Shown in pieces: positions 27,642-36,789 of a stretch of 64,000 bases of DNA. The notes under the pieces are model-generated. The model did not search any database, was not told where the DNA came from, and saw only the letters and a program-made list of their open reading frames with translations. Each line of letters opens with the position of its first letter. Position 1 is the stretch's first letter. A program made the position numbers and the translations under genes. The stretch is from assembly GCA_900538385.1 (NCBI GenBank), contig UWSO01000004.1, forward strand, positions 20,545 through 84,544. The letters are read 5' to 3'. This DNA comes from an uncultured Porphyromonas sp. (GTDB lineage Bacteria; Bacteroidota; Bacteroidia; Bacteroidales; Porphyromonadaceae).

Positions 27642-30600
27642 ATGATGAAAAGATTAACTCCTTTACTACTGCTGCTCTTGGTTCTCTGCCTCCCTGCGAT
27701 GGGGCATGCGAGCGAGAGCCCTTTTGCCTCAGGCGATGGTCTGAGAGAGCTAGGCGAGCCGACGATACGCTTGACCACATCTGGAGCGGTCGGGACCAAC
27801 TACTCCTTCACAATCATCGGGGGGACTACTCCCATTCAGATAGACTGGGGTGATGGCACACTTGTTTCACCCACTTCTACTATGGTCAAGGGGAAGAAGG
27901 CTGGCGACGAGATTAAGATCTATGGGGACTGCCTGTCATTTCTAGCTACAGGAGCTAAGATTACAGCAATCACTATTGATGCTCCTGCGATGGGTATGCT
28001 ATCCCTAGCAGACAATGAGCTCACGACACTAGATCTTTCCAAGACTCCAGCCATAGAGTCTCTTAACTTGCAAAACAATAAGTTGACGAGCCTCGATCTG
28101 CATGGGCTTGTATCCATTACTACGCTTAATGTAAAGCAGAATAACCTGGAGTCCCTTAACCTGTCTGGCTTAAATAAGCTGAAGAGATTGATTGCTTCAG
28201 ACAATCCCGCTCTGACTTCGCTTGAAGCCTCTACGCTCACTAGTCTCAGCTCCGTACGAGCTGAAAATTGTGCCTTAGAGCAAGTATCTCTCCCAGCATC
28301 TATCACCGAGTTTTATGCAAAGGGTAACAAGCTCACTAAGCTCGGCGAAGGGGCTGTCTCTTTCCCGAAGCTACAACGTCTGAGACTACCTAACAATCAA
28401 ATCACTGAGTTTACCGTAGGAGAGTGTCCGCTCCTCAACGACCTCGAGCTCGATGGCAATAAACTCACGTCTCTTACGCTTGGTTCACTTCCCGCATTGA
28501 AGACTCTATACCTTCAGAAGAATCTCCTCAGTGCGGATGCTCTCAACAAGGTTTATAATGCTTTACCTTCTGTTTCAGGGACCATCAAGGTGGCCGAGAA
28601 TCCTGGCGCAGAGAAGGCTTATGGCTATATAGCTACGGACAAGGGCTGGAAGATAGACATCCTGGGCCAGGAGAATAATCTAGGTGAGCCAACGATACGC
28701 CTGACCACCTCCACAGAGATTGGAACGGACTGCTCATTTAGAATCATGGGTGATGGTAGTACGCCCATCCAGATTGACTGGGGCGATGGTACACTCACAA
28801 CCGTCTCTCCTACTTCACCAGCGGCCAAGGGTAAGAAAGCTGGCGAGGAGATCAAGATCTACGGAAACTGCTCAGTCCTTATGGCTCCAGGAGCTAATAT
28901 CACCTCCATAGCGATCAATTCGGAACAGCTTGGTATGCTCTCCCTAGAGAACAATGAGCTTACGACGCTAGACCACGTCAATGCGCCAAACCTTGGAATC
29001 CTTAAGATACAAAATAACAAGCTGACGAGCTTCCACTACAAGGAGCTAAAGTCGCTCTCAACCGTTGATCTGAGACGCAACGATCTAGAGACTATCGAGC
29101 TCAGGGGCTTAGATAAACTCAAGAATCTAGATGTCTCATACAACGCTCGCTTAAGTGTCATAGACGGCTCTATAATGCCCAGTCTAACCTCCATAAAAGC
29201 TGATAGCTGCGCCTTAGAGCAGGTCGCTCTCCCAGAGCAGATCGCTGAGTTTTACGCAAAGGCCAACAAGCTCACTAAGATCGGTGAGGGGGCTGTCGCT
29301 TACCCCAAGCTGCTACGTCTGAGACTACAGGGCAACGACTTCGCTGAGCTCACGTTTGGGGAGTGCCCGCTCCTTAACGATCTCGAGCTAGAGGGCAATA
29401 AGCTCACGGCTCTTACACTAGGCACACTACCTAGTCTGAGGACGCTATTCCTCCAGGAGAACCTCCTCAGTGCGGACGCTCTCAACAAGGTTTACAATGC
29501 CTTACCGACCCTCTCTGGGACTATCAAGGTGGCCGATAACCCTGGCGCAGAGAAGGCCCTCGGTTATATAGCTACGGAGAGGGGCTGGGAGATAGACATT
29601 CCAGGTCAAAAGAGCCAAGACCCAGATCCCGTCATTACGATAAAGACAAAGCCCGACAAGGAGATCAACTTGGGCCTGTCTGGCTTTGCAGCCGAGAGTA
29701 AGGTGCAGATAGAGACAGACGAAGGCGTAGTCGTAGAGAAGACGATCACGAGTGGCGTGCCTCCTATCGAGAAGTACAAGTCGACGAGAGGTCTCATACG
29801 AATTATCGGACTAGTACATACGATAGACTGCTCCGAAAACGGCTCTATCGCATACGATATTGACGCCTCACAGAGTCCTAAGCTGGTCAAGTTTTATGCT
29901 CTGCACAATACGATGACCTCTGTCAACGTCAAGGGCTGCGCTGACCTTACCTTTATCAACTGTGCGGGTAGTGAGCTCCCAGAGATTGATCTCTCAGATT
30001 GCAAGCAACTAGAGACTGTATGGCTGCCAGGTAATAAGATGATAAGCATCGACCTGACTGGGCTGACGAACCTCCAAGAGCTTAGCCTAGAGCGCAACCT
30101 ACTGACCGAGATACATGGCCTCTCAGACTGCACTAAGCTGACAGAGCTCAATGTCGCTGAGAACGAACTCACAACGCTCGTGCTCACGGGGCTGTCTAGC
30201 CTGAATAAGCTTGACTGTCGCGAGAACAAGCTAACCGCTCTCGACCTCAGCTCTTGTACGGCTCTGACGGAGGCATTCTGCTACAAGAACGCTATCAAAG
30301 AGCCTGCCATGAAGCAACTCTTCGAGAGCCTCCCCACAAGAAGTGCTAGTGAGCGTGGTGAACTCTATGCCATTGACTCTTCAGAGCAAAGCGAGGAGAA
30401 TGAAGTAAACGACGCTGATGTCAAGATCGCTACTGACAAGTCTTGGCTCGTCTATGACTACAAGAACTACGACAACAGTGGCAAGAATCCACTTGCCAAC
30501 GCCCCAGTCGTCTCGGCAGATCACTATCGTCTCATGATCACAGGAGACTACATCGAGATCACTCAGACTACTCCCCACGCTGTCGTGGAGCTATATGCGC

Positions 30601-30728
30601 TAGATGGTACGCTCCTACAGAGCGCACGTGCTGACCAAAGTGGTGAGCTGCGACTCAGCATCGCAGAGCTACCCACGGGGAGCTACCTACTCTCTGTCGA
30701 TGGCGAGGCAAACAAGGTAATCCTCTAG
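27642..30728 (+). CDS. Large LRR surface protein with internal duplication and T9SS-type tail
   Basis: 1028 aa predicted secreted protein. The signal peptide is LLLLLLVLCLPAMGHA. Two near-identical modules of about 310 residues (about 37-346 and 347-655) each begin with LGEPTIRLTTS, contain IQIDWGDGT, and continue with leucine-rich repeats ending at GYIAT-[DE]-[KR]-GW-[KE]-IDI. A third, more diverged LRR unit spans about 660-900 (NLQELSLERNLLTEIHGL, SLNKLDCRENKLTALDL). The last 75 residues (VVELYALDGTLLQSARADQ ... GSYLLSVDGEANKV) resemble a T9SS type A domain. It is related in architecture to the protein at 9336. A second ATG one codon later is equally possible. Confidence 0.86.
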   Translation: MMKRLTPLLLLLLVLCLPAMGHASESPFASGDGLRELGEPTIRLTTSGAVGTNYSFTIIGGTTPIQIDWGDGTLVSPTSTMVKGKKAGDEIKIYGDCLSFLATGAKITAITIDAPAMGMLSLADNELTTLDLSKTPAIESLNLQNNKLTSLDLHGLVSITTLNVKQNNLESLNLSGLNKLKRLIASDNPALTSLEASTLTSLSSVRAENCALEQVSLPASITEFYAKGNKLTKLGEGAVSFPKLQRLRLPNNQITEFTVGECPLLNDLELDGNKLTSLTLGSLPALKTLYLQKNLLSADALNKVYNALPSVSGTIKVAENPGAEKAYGYIATDKGWKIDILGQENNLGEPTIRLTTSTEIGTDCSFRIMGDGSTPIQIDWGDGTLTTVSPTSPAAKGKKAGEEIKIYGNCSVLMAPGANITSIAINSEQLGMLSLENNELTTLDHVNAPNLGILKIQNNKLTSFHYKELKSLSTVDLRRNDLETIELRGLDKLKNLDVSYNARLSVIDGSIMPSLTSIKADSCALEQVALPEQIAEFYAKANKLTKIGEGAVAYPKLLRLRLQGNDFAELTFGECPLLNDLELEGNKLTALTLGTLPSLRTLFLQENLLSADALNKVYNALPTLSGTIKVADNPGAEKALGYIATERGWEIDIPGQKSQDPDPVITIKTKPDKEINLGLSGFAAESKVQIETDEGVVVEKTITSGVPPIEKYKSTRGLIRIIGLVHTIDCSENGSIAYDIDASQSPKLVKFYALHNTMTSVNVKGCADLTFINCAGSELPEIDLSDCKQLETVWLPGNKMISIDLTGLTNLQELSLERNLLTEIHGLSDCTKLTELNVAENELTTLVLTGLSSLNKLDCRENKLTALDLSSCTALTEAFCYKNAIKEPAMKQLFESLPTRSASERGELYAIDSSEQSEENEVNDADVKIATDKSWLVYDYKNYDNSGKNPLANAPVVSADHYRLMITGDYIEITQTTPHAVVELYALDGTLLQSARADQSGELRLSIAELPTGSYLLSVDGEANKVIL

Positions 30729-30790
30729 CGACTGCCACCGTGTCTGACGGGGGGCTCCAAAGAGAGCCTCCACCAGAGACACTATATAAT

Positions 30791-30849
30791 ATAAGAGGAC
30801 TCTCCCAGCAGCAGGTCGTATGGCCTAACGCTGAGGGAGTCCTCTTATT
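30791..30849 (+). terminator. Intrinsic terminator after the large LRR gene
   Basis: ATAAGAGGACTCTCCC pairs with GGGAGTCCTCTTAT across a loop that can pair further (CAGC / GCTG); about 65 bases after the stop codon. Confidence 0.8.
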
Positions 30850-30911
30850 CGTTATCGTATGCTTATGATGCTGCCACTGCAGAGACGTATTTCCCATTCC
30901 AAAATTTATTG

Positions 30912-30919
30912 TACCTTTG
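30912..30919 (+). promoter_or_regulatory. -7 promoter element for tRNA-Gly
   Basis: TACCTTTG lies 75 bases before the tRNA 5' end, leaving a short precursor leader with no other recognised feature. Confidence 0.6.
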
Positions 30920-30993
30920 CTTCCACAATCCGAGGGGCGATTATGTGACTATGATCGCGTAGTCGCAGGATAGCAATCCGAGGAGGTAACATG

Positions 30994-31065
30994 CGGAAAT
31001 AGCTCAGTTGGTAGAGCATCAGCTTCCCAAGCTGAGGGTCGCGAGTTCGAGCCTCGTTTTCCGCT
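30994..31065 (+). tRNA. tRNA-Gly (CCC)
   Basis: 72 bases fold as a cloverleaf: acceptor GCGGAAA / TTTTCCGC end, D arm TAGCTCAGTTGGTAGAGCA, anticodon loop TTCCCAA with anticodon CCC, T arm with GTTCGAGCC. CCA is not encoded. Confidence 0.95.
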
Positions 31066-31077
31066 CTATAAAAGATT

Positions 31078-31106
31078 GGACGGTGCTTAGGTGCCGTCCT
31101 TTTTTC
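31078..31106 (+). terminator. Intrinsic terminator after tRNA-Gly
   Basis: GGACGGTGC pairs with GGTGCCGTCC (stem of about 8 bp) and is followed by TTTTTT. Confidence 0.85.
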
Positions 31107-31181
31107 GTTTCTTATAGCGACGTTTGGGTACTTCTGCGGATCGGTATACCGATGTTTTTCGGACGATTGCGAGGGTATTTG

Positions 31182-31212
31182 TTTGCCAGTAGTATATTTT
31201 AGCGTAACTTTG
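31182..31212 (+). promoter_or_regulatory. Promoter of secDF
   Basis: TTTG at 31182-31185 and TAACTTTG at 31205-31212 are separated by exactly 19 bases, the standard Bacteroidetes spacing. The leader to the ATG at 31260 is about 40 bases. Confidence 0.8.
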
Positions 31213-31259
31213 TGGCAATCTAGACTACGTGAAATAATAACGATATATCAAATATACTC

Positions 31260-34190
31260 ATGCAGAACAAAGGATTTGTGATCCTCTTCGCCTCTCTACT
31301 GACGATCATCTGCGCTTTCTACATCTCCTTTACCCCAGTGGTAAGGCACTACGATCAGAAGGCGCTGGCGATGACCGCAGCTGGCGAGGATGGCAAAGCG
31401 TATCTCGACTCAATGGCCAACGAGAAGGTGTGGTTTGGCTACACGCTCAAGAAAGCCCGCAACCAGCAGATAGGTCTCGGACTAGACCTCAAGGGCGGTA
31501 TGAACGTCGTCCTCAAGGTCAATGGACGTGATCTCCTGCGCAACCTCTCAGGACATAACCAGTCGCCAGCCTTCATCGAGGCTATCGATAGGGCTGCCAA
31601 GGAAGGCGCCAATGACTTCGTCGGGACTTTCGTAAAGGCTTACAAAGAGCTCGAGCCCTCAGGCTCGCTCGCGGTAATCTTTAGCAATGGTCCCCTCCGT
31701 GATGTCATCTCGCCTAAGTCTAGCGACCAGGAGGTTATCAAGGTGCTTCAGGAGAAGTACAGCAGTGCTATCGACGCTGCTATCAACGTCCTCAAGACTC
31801 GTATCGACCGCTTTGGTGTCGTCGCTCCAAACGTACAGCGCATCGAGGGCCAGGGACGTATCCTCGTCGAGCTACCAGGTGTCACCGAGCCTCAGCGTGT
31901 TCGTGAGCTACTGCAGCGCAGTGCTAACCTACAGTTCTGGCGCACCTACACCTATGATGAGATTGCTAGCGACCTCGTCGACGCTAATAATCGTCTCACC
32001 GCTATGGCAAACGGCAACGACCTGACGCCTGCCGATACGGCTACTACGGCAGCTGACTCGACCGCTACGGTGGCTGACTCTACAGCAGTACAGACGCCAG
32101 CTTCCACAGGTGTAGAGAATGTCCTCTTTAGCAAGCTCAACGTCACCAATCGTGGTACCATCGTCGGCTACGCTCGTCGTGCAGATCTAGACAAGATCGA
32201 TGAAATGCTCGAGGAGGCTCAGAAGCAAAAGATGATCCGTGAGGATCTGATGCTCCTCTGGAGCAACTCGCCTATCAAAGATCCACAGTCTGGCAAGGAG
32301 ACAGACATCTACGAGCTTTACGCTATCCGTGGTAACCGCAATGCACTCCCCGATCTAGGTGGTGAGGTGGTCACCTCGGCACGTAGTGAGGTGCGCAACG
32401 ACCTAGGTCAGAACCGTCCCGTCGTCACCATGACGATGAATGATGAGGGTGCTCGTAAGTGGGCTCGCCTGACCGGTGACAACATCGGTCGAAACATCGC
32501 TATCGTCCTCGATGGTGTCGTCTACTCAGCACCTAATGTCAATAACGAGATCACGGGCGGACGCTCTGAGATCTCGGGTCACTTCACCGTCGATGAGACG
32601 ACCGACCTTGCTAACGTCCTCAACTCTGGACGTATGGAGGCTTCTGTCGAGATCGAGCAGGAGAGTGTCGTCGGACCAACGCTTGGTAGTGAGTCCATCA
32701 AGGCTGGTATCATCTCCTTTATCATTGCGATCATCCTGCTGATGATCTACATGTGCCTCGCTTACGGCCTCATCCCAGGTCTTATTGCCGATGGTGCTCT
32801 GATCCTCAACAGCTTCTTCACCCTCGGTGTCCTTGCCTCTTTCCACAGTGTCTTGACGCTGTCCGGTATTGCGGGACTTGTGCTGACGCTCGGTATGGCG
32901 GTGGATGCTAACATTCTGATCTTCGAGCGTATCAAGGAAGAGCTACGTGCTGGCAAGTCTATGACGCGTGCTATACAAGACGGTTACGGCAATGCCTTCT
33001 CAGCAATCTTTGACTCCAACCTCACGACCGTCATCACGGGTGGTGTGCTCTATGCCTTTGGTACAGGTCCTATCCGTGGCTTCGCTACGACGCTCATCAT
33101 CGGTGTCATCGCTTCCTTTATCACGGCAGTCTTCTTGACACGTATCGTCGTTGAGGCGCTTGATAAGAAGGGACGTATGGACAAGGTTACCTATACAACT
33201 TTCCTCACACGCAACCTGCTAAACAACCCCACCTACAAGATCCTGGAGAACCGCAACAAGGGCTTCATCATCTTTGGCTCTATCCTCGTGCTCGGTCTCA
33301 TTGGCTCGTTCGTATGGGGTCTCAATAGAGGTATCGAGTTCTCAGGCGGTCGCAACTATATCGTTGCCTTTGAGCAGCCTGTCTCTTCGGCTGAGGTACG
33401 TGAGGCTCTGACGAAGCCCCTAGAGGAGCATGTCCTCGTCACCTCTATCGGTACGGAGGGCAATCAGGTTCGTATCTCGACCAACTATGGTATCGGTATG
33501 ACTCAGGAGAGCGAAGACGAGGAGCTACTCGTCATCGGTAAGGTCTTCGAGGGCGTACAGAAGTTCCTACCACAGGGCACGACCCAGCAGCAGTTTGTCG
33601 ACAACTATGTCGTCAGCTCACAGCGTGTCAGCCCAAGTATGTCTAAGGATATCTCTCGTCAGGCTATCATAGCGGTGCTCCTCTCCCTGATCTTCATGGG
33701 ACTGTACATCTTGCTTCGCTTCCGCAACTGGGCCTTCTCGCTAGGAGCTTTTGCCTCTGTGGCTACCACCACGCTACTCATTGTGTCTAGCTACATACTG
33801 CTCTGGCAGATCATGCCCTTCACGATGGAGCTCGATCAAAACTTCATCGCAGCGCTGCTAGCGATCATCGGATACTCGATCAACGATGTGGTCGTCGTCT
33901 TCGACCGTGTCCGTGAGACGCTACACAACTATCCCAACCGTGAGGAGAAGCTTGTGATGAACGATGCGCTCAATAGCACGCTAGCTCGTACCGTACAGAC
34001 GACCTTCTCGACCTTCCTAGTGGTCTTCATCATCTTCCTACTCGGTGGAGCCTCTATGCGTAGCTTTACCTTTGCGCTACTCATCGGTATCGTTTACGGT
34101 ATCTTCTGTACGCTCTTTGTCGCATCGCCTATTGCCTACCTAGTACGCAATAAGCAGCAACAGAGGAAGCTCGCAGCAGCTAAGAAGTAA
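31260..34190 (+). CDS. secDF: Protein translocase subunit SecDF (fused)
   Basis: 976 aa fusion of SecD and SecF, inner-membrane RND-type proteins that use the proton gradient to aid late steps of Sec secretion. The SecD half has TM1 (GFVILFASLLTIICAFYISF), the motif LGLDLKGGMNVVL at about residues 76-88, and the P1 domain with TGGRSEISGHFT. Its membrane block includes GLVLTLGMAVDANILIFERIKEEL. The SecF half starts near residue 640 (NRGIEFSGGRNYIVAFEQP) and ends with GYSINDVVVVFDRVRE and a Lys-rich tail. Fusion and length are usual in Bacteroidetes. The many secreted proteins of this region depend on Sec for the first export step. Confidence 0.97.
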   Translation: MQNKGFVILFASLLTIICAFYISFTPVVRHYDQKALAMTAAGEDGKAYLDSMANEKVWFGYTLKKARNQQIGLGLDLKGGMNVVLKVNGRDLLRNLSGHNQSPAFIEAIDRAAKEGANDFVGTFVKAYKELEPSGSLAVIFSNGPLRDVISPKSSDQEVIKVLQEKYSSAIDAAINVLKTRIDRFGVVAPNVQRIEGQGRILVELPGVTEPQRVRELLQRSANLQFWRTYTYDEIASDLVDANNRLTAMANGNDLTPADTATTAADSTATVADSTAVQTPASTGVENVLFSKLNVTNRGTIVGYARRADLDKIDEMLEEAQKQKMIREDLMLLWSNSPIKDPQSGKETDIYELYAIRGNRNALPDLGGEVVTSARSEVRNDLGQNRPVVTMTMNDEGARKWARLTGDNIGRNIAIVLDGVVYSAPNVNNEITGGRSEISGHFTVDETTDLANVLNSGRMEASVEIEQESVVGPTLGSESIKAGIISFIIAIILLMIYMCLAYGLIPGLIADGALILNSFFTLGVLASFHSVLTLSGIAGLVLTLGMAVDANILIFERIKEELRAGKSMTRAIQDGYGNAFSAIFDSNLTTVITGGVLYAFGTGPIRGFATTLIIGVIASFITAVFLTRIVVEALDKKGRMDKVTYTTFLTRNLLNNPTYKILENRNKGFIIFGSILVLGLIGSFVWGLNRGIEFSGGRNYIVAFEQPVSSAEVREALTKPLEEHVLVTSIGTEGNQVRISTNYGIGMTQESEDEELLVIGKVFEGVQKFLPQGTTQQQFVDNYVVSSQRVSPSMSKDISRQAIIAVLLSLIFMGLYILLRFRNWAFSLGAFASVATTTLLIVSSYILLWQIMPFTMELDQNFIAALLAIIGYSINDVVVVFDRVRETLHNYPNREEKLVMNDALNSTLARTVQTTFSTFLVVFIIFLLGGASMRSFTFALLIGIVYGIFCTLFVASPIAYLVRNKQQQRKLAAAKK

Positions 34191-34226
34191 GCTTTCCCCT
34201 ACTCGCTCTCCAGTTAGAGCGGTAGT

Positions 34227-34276
34227 AAAAAAATCGGAGCCTATCCACCATCGTGTGGGTAGGCTCCGATTTTTTT
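34227..34276 (+). terminator. Intrinsic terminator after secDF
   Basis: AAAAAAATCGGAGCCTA pairs almost perfectly with TAGGCTCCGATTTTTTT around CCACC/GTGGG; 37 bases after the stop codon. It can work in both directions. Confidence 0.92.
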
Positions 34277-34298
34277 ACGCCGCCGACCGCACCGACCG

Positions 34299-34506
34299 TG
34301 AAACCCGCTGTGCGGACGCACGGGGCGTGTAAACCTCATCGACCAACCCACGTCGCCTTGTAGGGACGCTCGGTCTGAGCGTCCGTTGTATCAAAGCGAG
34401 ACGTGTAACGATTTGTAGGGACGCTCGGTCTGAGCGTCCGTTGTGTCAAATGTTACAGCGTCATGGTTTTAACGGAAACGGACGCACAGACCGTGCGTCC
34501 CTACAG
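34299..34506. repeat. Interspersed inverted-repeat element, copy B (compound)
   Basis: Contains two tandem hairpin units GGACGCTC-GGTCT-GAGCGTCC (one near 34363, one near 34419) and a closing arm GGACGCACAGACCGTGCGTCC near 34482-34502. It is a longer, partly duplicated version of copy A and lies between secDF and the fimbrillin gene. Confidence 0.8.
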
Positions 34507-34564
34507 GAGTCGTTTCCGTGGTTCCGCACACCAGACTACAGGTTTCACCACTCGTCGTCCCGAC

Positions 34565-34770
34565 GACTTCCCGATTCCTCTGGAACTATTTTGGGATTTC
34601 TTCCGTGGATATTTTTTATTTCCCAGGGAGGAAAGGAAAAATTCTTCGGACTTATCGTTTGATTCTTCCGAAGTATCATTTGATTCTTCCGAGGAAATTT
34701 TTCTTGCCCTCGTGGAAAATCAAAAATATCCCCATGGAGAATCGAAAATATCCACCGAGGCATCCCGAAG
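34565..34770. repeat. AT-rich CTTCGG/CCGAAG repeat block
   Basis: About 200 bases of short, imperfect palindromic units such as ATTCTTCCGAAG and ATTCTTCGGACTTATC, similar to 9095-9205 and to the interior of the element at 56219-56556. Short reading frames cross it on both strands but look like by-products of the repeats. Confidence 0.65.
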
Positions 34771-34886
34771 ACCCTCGTGCGTTACGGACTTGCTAGCTGT
34801 TGAGAGACTATGTGTAGAGGCTGTTTTTGATCAAAATTCCATCGGGCGAAATGTTAACGATCGATTTTGTCAAAAAGAAAACCGAT

Positions 34887-34923
34887 TTTGACAAACGGGG
34901 GGGGGGGATTTTACATACCTTTG
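34887..34923 (+). promoter_or_regulatory. Fimbrillin promoter with an 11-G tract
   Basis: TTTG at 34887-34890 and TACCTTTG at 34916-34923 bracket a run of 11 G at 34897-34907. The present spacer is 25 bases, longer than the usual 19-20. The -7 box is 45 bases before the fimbrillin ATG. A direct repeat CGATTTTG-x-CAAA occurs at 34862 and 34883. Slippage in the G run would change the spacer length. Confidence 0.65.
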
Positions 34924-34968
34924 CATCAAAGATTCAACAGCTTTATAAACAATCAAACCAATTCAACT

Positions 34969-36504
34969 ATGAAAAAGTTTCTTTATGCAACGTTGGCTCT
35001 CGCCGCAGTTCTGCTCTTCGCAAGCTGCAAGAACGACAAGAACCAACCCAATGATCAGGAGAAGGCTGATGCTTTCATCTCCTTTACTTTCAACCTACCA
35101 CAAGGTGGTACAAGAGCTGAGGCTGGCAATGTCGCTGGTGCAAACGCTGGCGATACTTTCGTTGGTACTGCTGATGAGCAGGCTATCAAGGAGGTCCGCG
35201 TCGTACTTTACGATCCAAATGAAGGCATAGTTAAGTACGCCCTTACTTACAACATCACAGCAACAGGTGGTCAGGCACCTACAGGAGATGGTCTTGCTGA
35301 CGCCCCAGCTAGCGCAGCTACAGCAGCTAACTTTACCACAAAAGCTGAGCAGGTCGTAAGTCAAGACTATCAGATGCTTGCTATCATCAATCCAACATCT
35401 GATGTCATCGCAGCTACCGCAGAGGGTAAGTACCTCAAGGATGCTCAGGCTGCTCTTGAGTCAACCGTCAAAGATCTATCTGCAGATGGTAAGGCTATCC
35501 TGATGTCTAACGATCGTGGCCTCGTTAAGGTTGCACCTGCTGATATGAAGGCTGCTGCAGCTGATGCCGAGGGTCATCCGATCAAGGTAAATGTAGATCG
35601 TATCCTCGCCAAGGTATACGTGGGTGGTACACCAGATCTTCCTGCTGGTGTTACATTCTCCGACACCAAGTGGGAGCTCAATACGACCAACAAGAAGACC
35701 TTTATCTATCGTCAGTTTGCCCAGGTTACGACTGGCTTAGATCAGTTTGCCCCTGAGACGGTAGATAACAATACTGATCGCTTCGCTCGCTACGCTAAGG
35801 ATCCTAACTACCTAGCTGGTGAATTTAACGAGGCAGACTTCAACTACAAGAAGGATGTCGACGTTCTCGCTAACGAGTGGGGCTTTGAAGACACTAAGGG
35901 TCAGTACTGCCTTGAGAACACGATGGATGCTGGTCAGCAGCTAAACAACCAGACTACTTCATTTATCCTGAGCGGTACCTGGAAGCCTGCAGACCATGAC
36001 GGCATTTCCTTTACAAAGGGTCAGACTTGGTACAGCTATATGGGCTTTACCTTTACTGTGGCAAAGATGAAAGAGTACATCGGTATCGTAACTGATGCAT
36101 CAAAAGCTGCCGAGAAAGAGATTGTTGGCACGCCAGCAGGCTTCAAGGCTGCTCTTAAGACTCTTGTAGAGGATGCTAACAGCCCAGTTGACAAGACTGA
36201 GGGAACCATCACTAAGTCTTTTGTCGCTCACAACTTCAAGGGCTATAAGGATGGTGTTTGCTACTACCAGACGAACTTAATCCGTCACTTCAACGATACT
36301 CAGTCTAGCAAGGATATGGGTTACGGTCGCTACGGTGTAGTTCGTAACAACATCTACAAGGTTACGATCAAGAAGATCTCACAACCAGGTGAGCCTACAA
36401 TTGTTCCTGAAAAGCCTAATCCAGATGATCCAACGAAGCTATTCGTAGCCTTCGATATTACGATCAATCCTTGGATTGTTCGTACACAGGAGATTTCTCT
36501 ATAA
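34969..36504 (+). CDS. Mfa1-like major fimbrillin
   Basis: 511 aa lipoprotein precursor of the Mfa1/FimA pilin family, expected to form the stalk of type V fimbriae. The lipobox LLFASC places the lipidated Cys at residue 20. Arg49-Ala50 in GGTRAEAG sits exactly where P. gingivalis Mfa1 is cut to expose the assembly groove. The N-terminal domain continues with EVRVVLYDPNEGIVKYALTY and DYQMLAIINPTSD. The C-terminus GYGRYGVVRNNIYKVTIKKI ... NPWIVRTQEISL matches the Mfa1 donor-strand end. Start at 34969 rather than the in-frame ATG at 34867, which would put 34 residues before the lipoprotein signal. Codon use is plain and the gene is the first of four consecutive fimbrial or secreted genes. Confidence 0.9.
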   Translation: MKKFLYATLALAAVLLFASCKNDKNQPNDQEKADAFISFTFNLPQGGTRAEAGNVAGANAGDTFVGTADEQAIKEVRVVLYDPNEGIVKYALTYNITATGGQAPTGDGLADAPASAATAANFTTKAEQVVSQDYQMLAIINPTSDVIAATAEGKYLKDAQAALESTVKDLSADGKAILMSNDRGLVKVAPADMKAAAADAEGHPIKVNVDRILAKVYVGGTPDLPAGVTFSDTKWELNTTNKKTFIYRQFAQVTTGLDQFAPETVDNNTDRFARYAKDPNYLAGEFNEADFNYKKDVDVLANEWGFEDTKGQYCLENTMDAGQQLNNQTTSFILSGTWKPADHDGISFTKGQTWYSYMGFTFTVAKMKEYIGIVTDASKAAEKEIVGTPAGFKAALKTLVEDANSPVDKTEGTITKSFVAHNFKGYKDGVCYYQTNLIRHFNDTQSSKDMGYGRYGVVRNNIYKVTIKKISQPGEPTIVPEKPNPDDPTKLFVAFDITINPWIVRTQEISL

Positions 36505-36536
36505 TCCCTGAGTACACTTTGCTTGTCGATTAGCGA

Positions 36537-36702
36537 GACGTGTAACCCGCTGTAGGGACGTACGAGACGTGTAACGATTTGTAGGGACGCTCGGTCTGAG
36601 CGTCCGTTGCATCAAAGGTTACAGCGTCAAGGATTTAACGAGAACGGACGCACAGACCGTGCGTCCCTACAAAGGGTTACACGTTTGAGCGGGTTACACG
36701 TC
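36537..36702. repeat. Interspersed inverted-repeat element, copy C
   Basis: Outer arms GACGTGTAACCCGCTG and GCGGGTTACACGTC are inverted. Inside are the hairpin GGACGCTC-GGTCT-GAGCGTCC (near 36585) and the closing arm GGACGCACAGACCGTGCGTCC (near 36645). It separates the fimbrillin gene from the anchor gene. A palindrome, TGAGGGG ... CCCCTCA (36723-36747), follows and may act as a partial terminator. Confidence 0.82.
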
Positions 36703-36789
36703 ATCGACAGCAATACTATCCTATGAGGGGTTGAATGTTCCCCTCATAGGAACTATTCACACAAAAGAGGTCTAAGACTCACGTTGACT

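Noticed and set aside
30912..31259. tRNA-Gly as the attachment site of an integrated element
   Set aside because: No integrase, no direct repeat of the tRNA 3' end was found, and the neighbours are a housekeeping gene and a chromosomal surface gene.
34463..34891. Overlapping frames of 73-142 aa before the fimbrillin gene
   Set aside because: They lie wholly in palindromic repeat sequence and resemble translated repeats on both strands.
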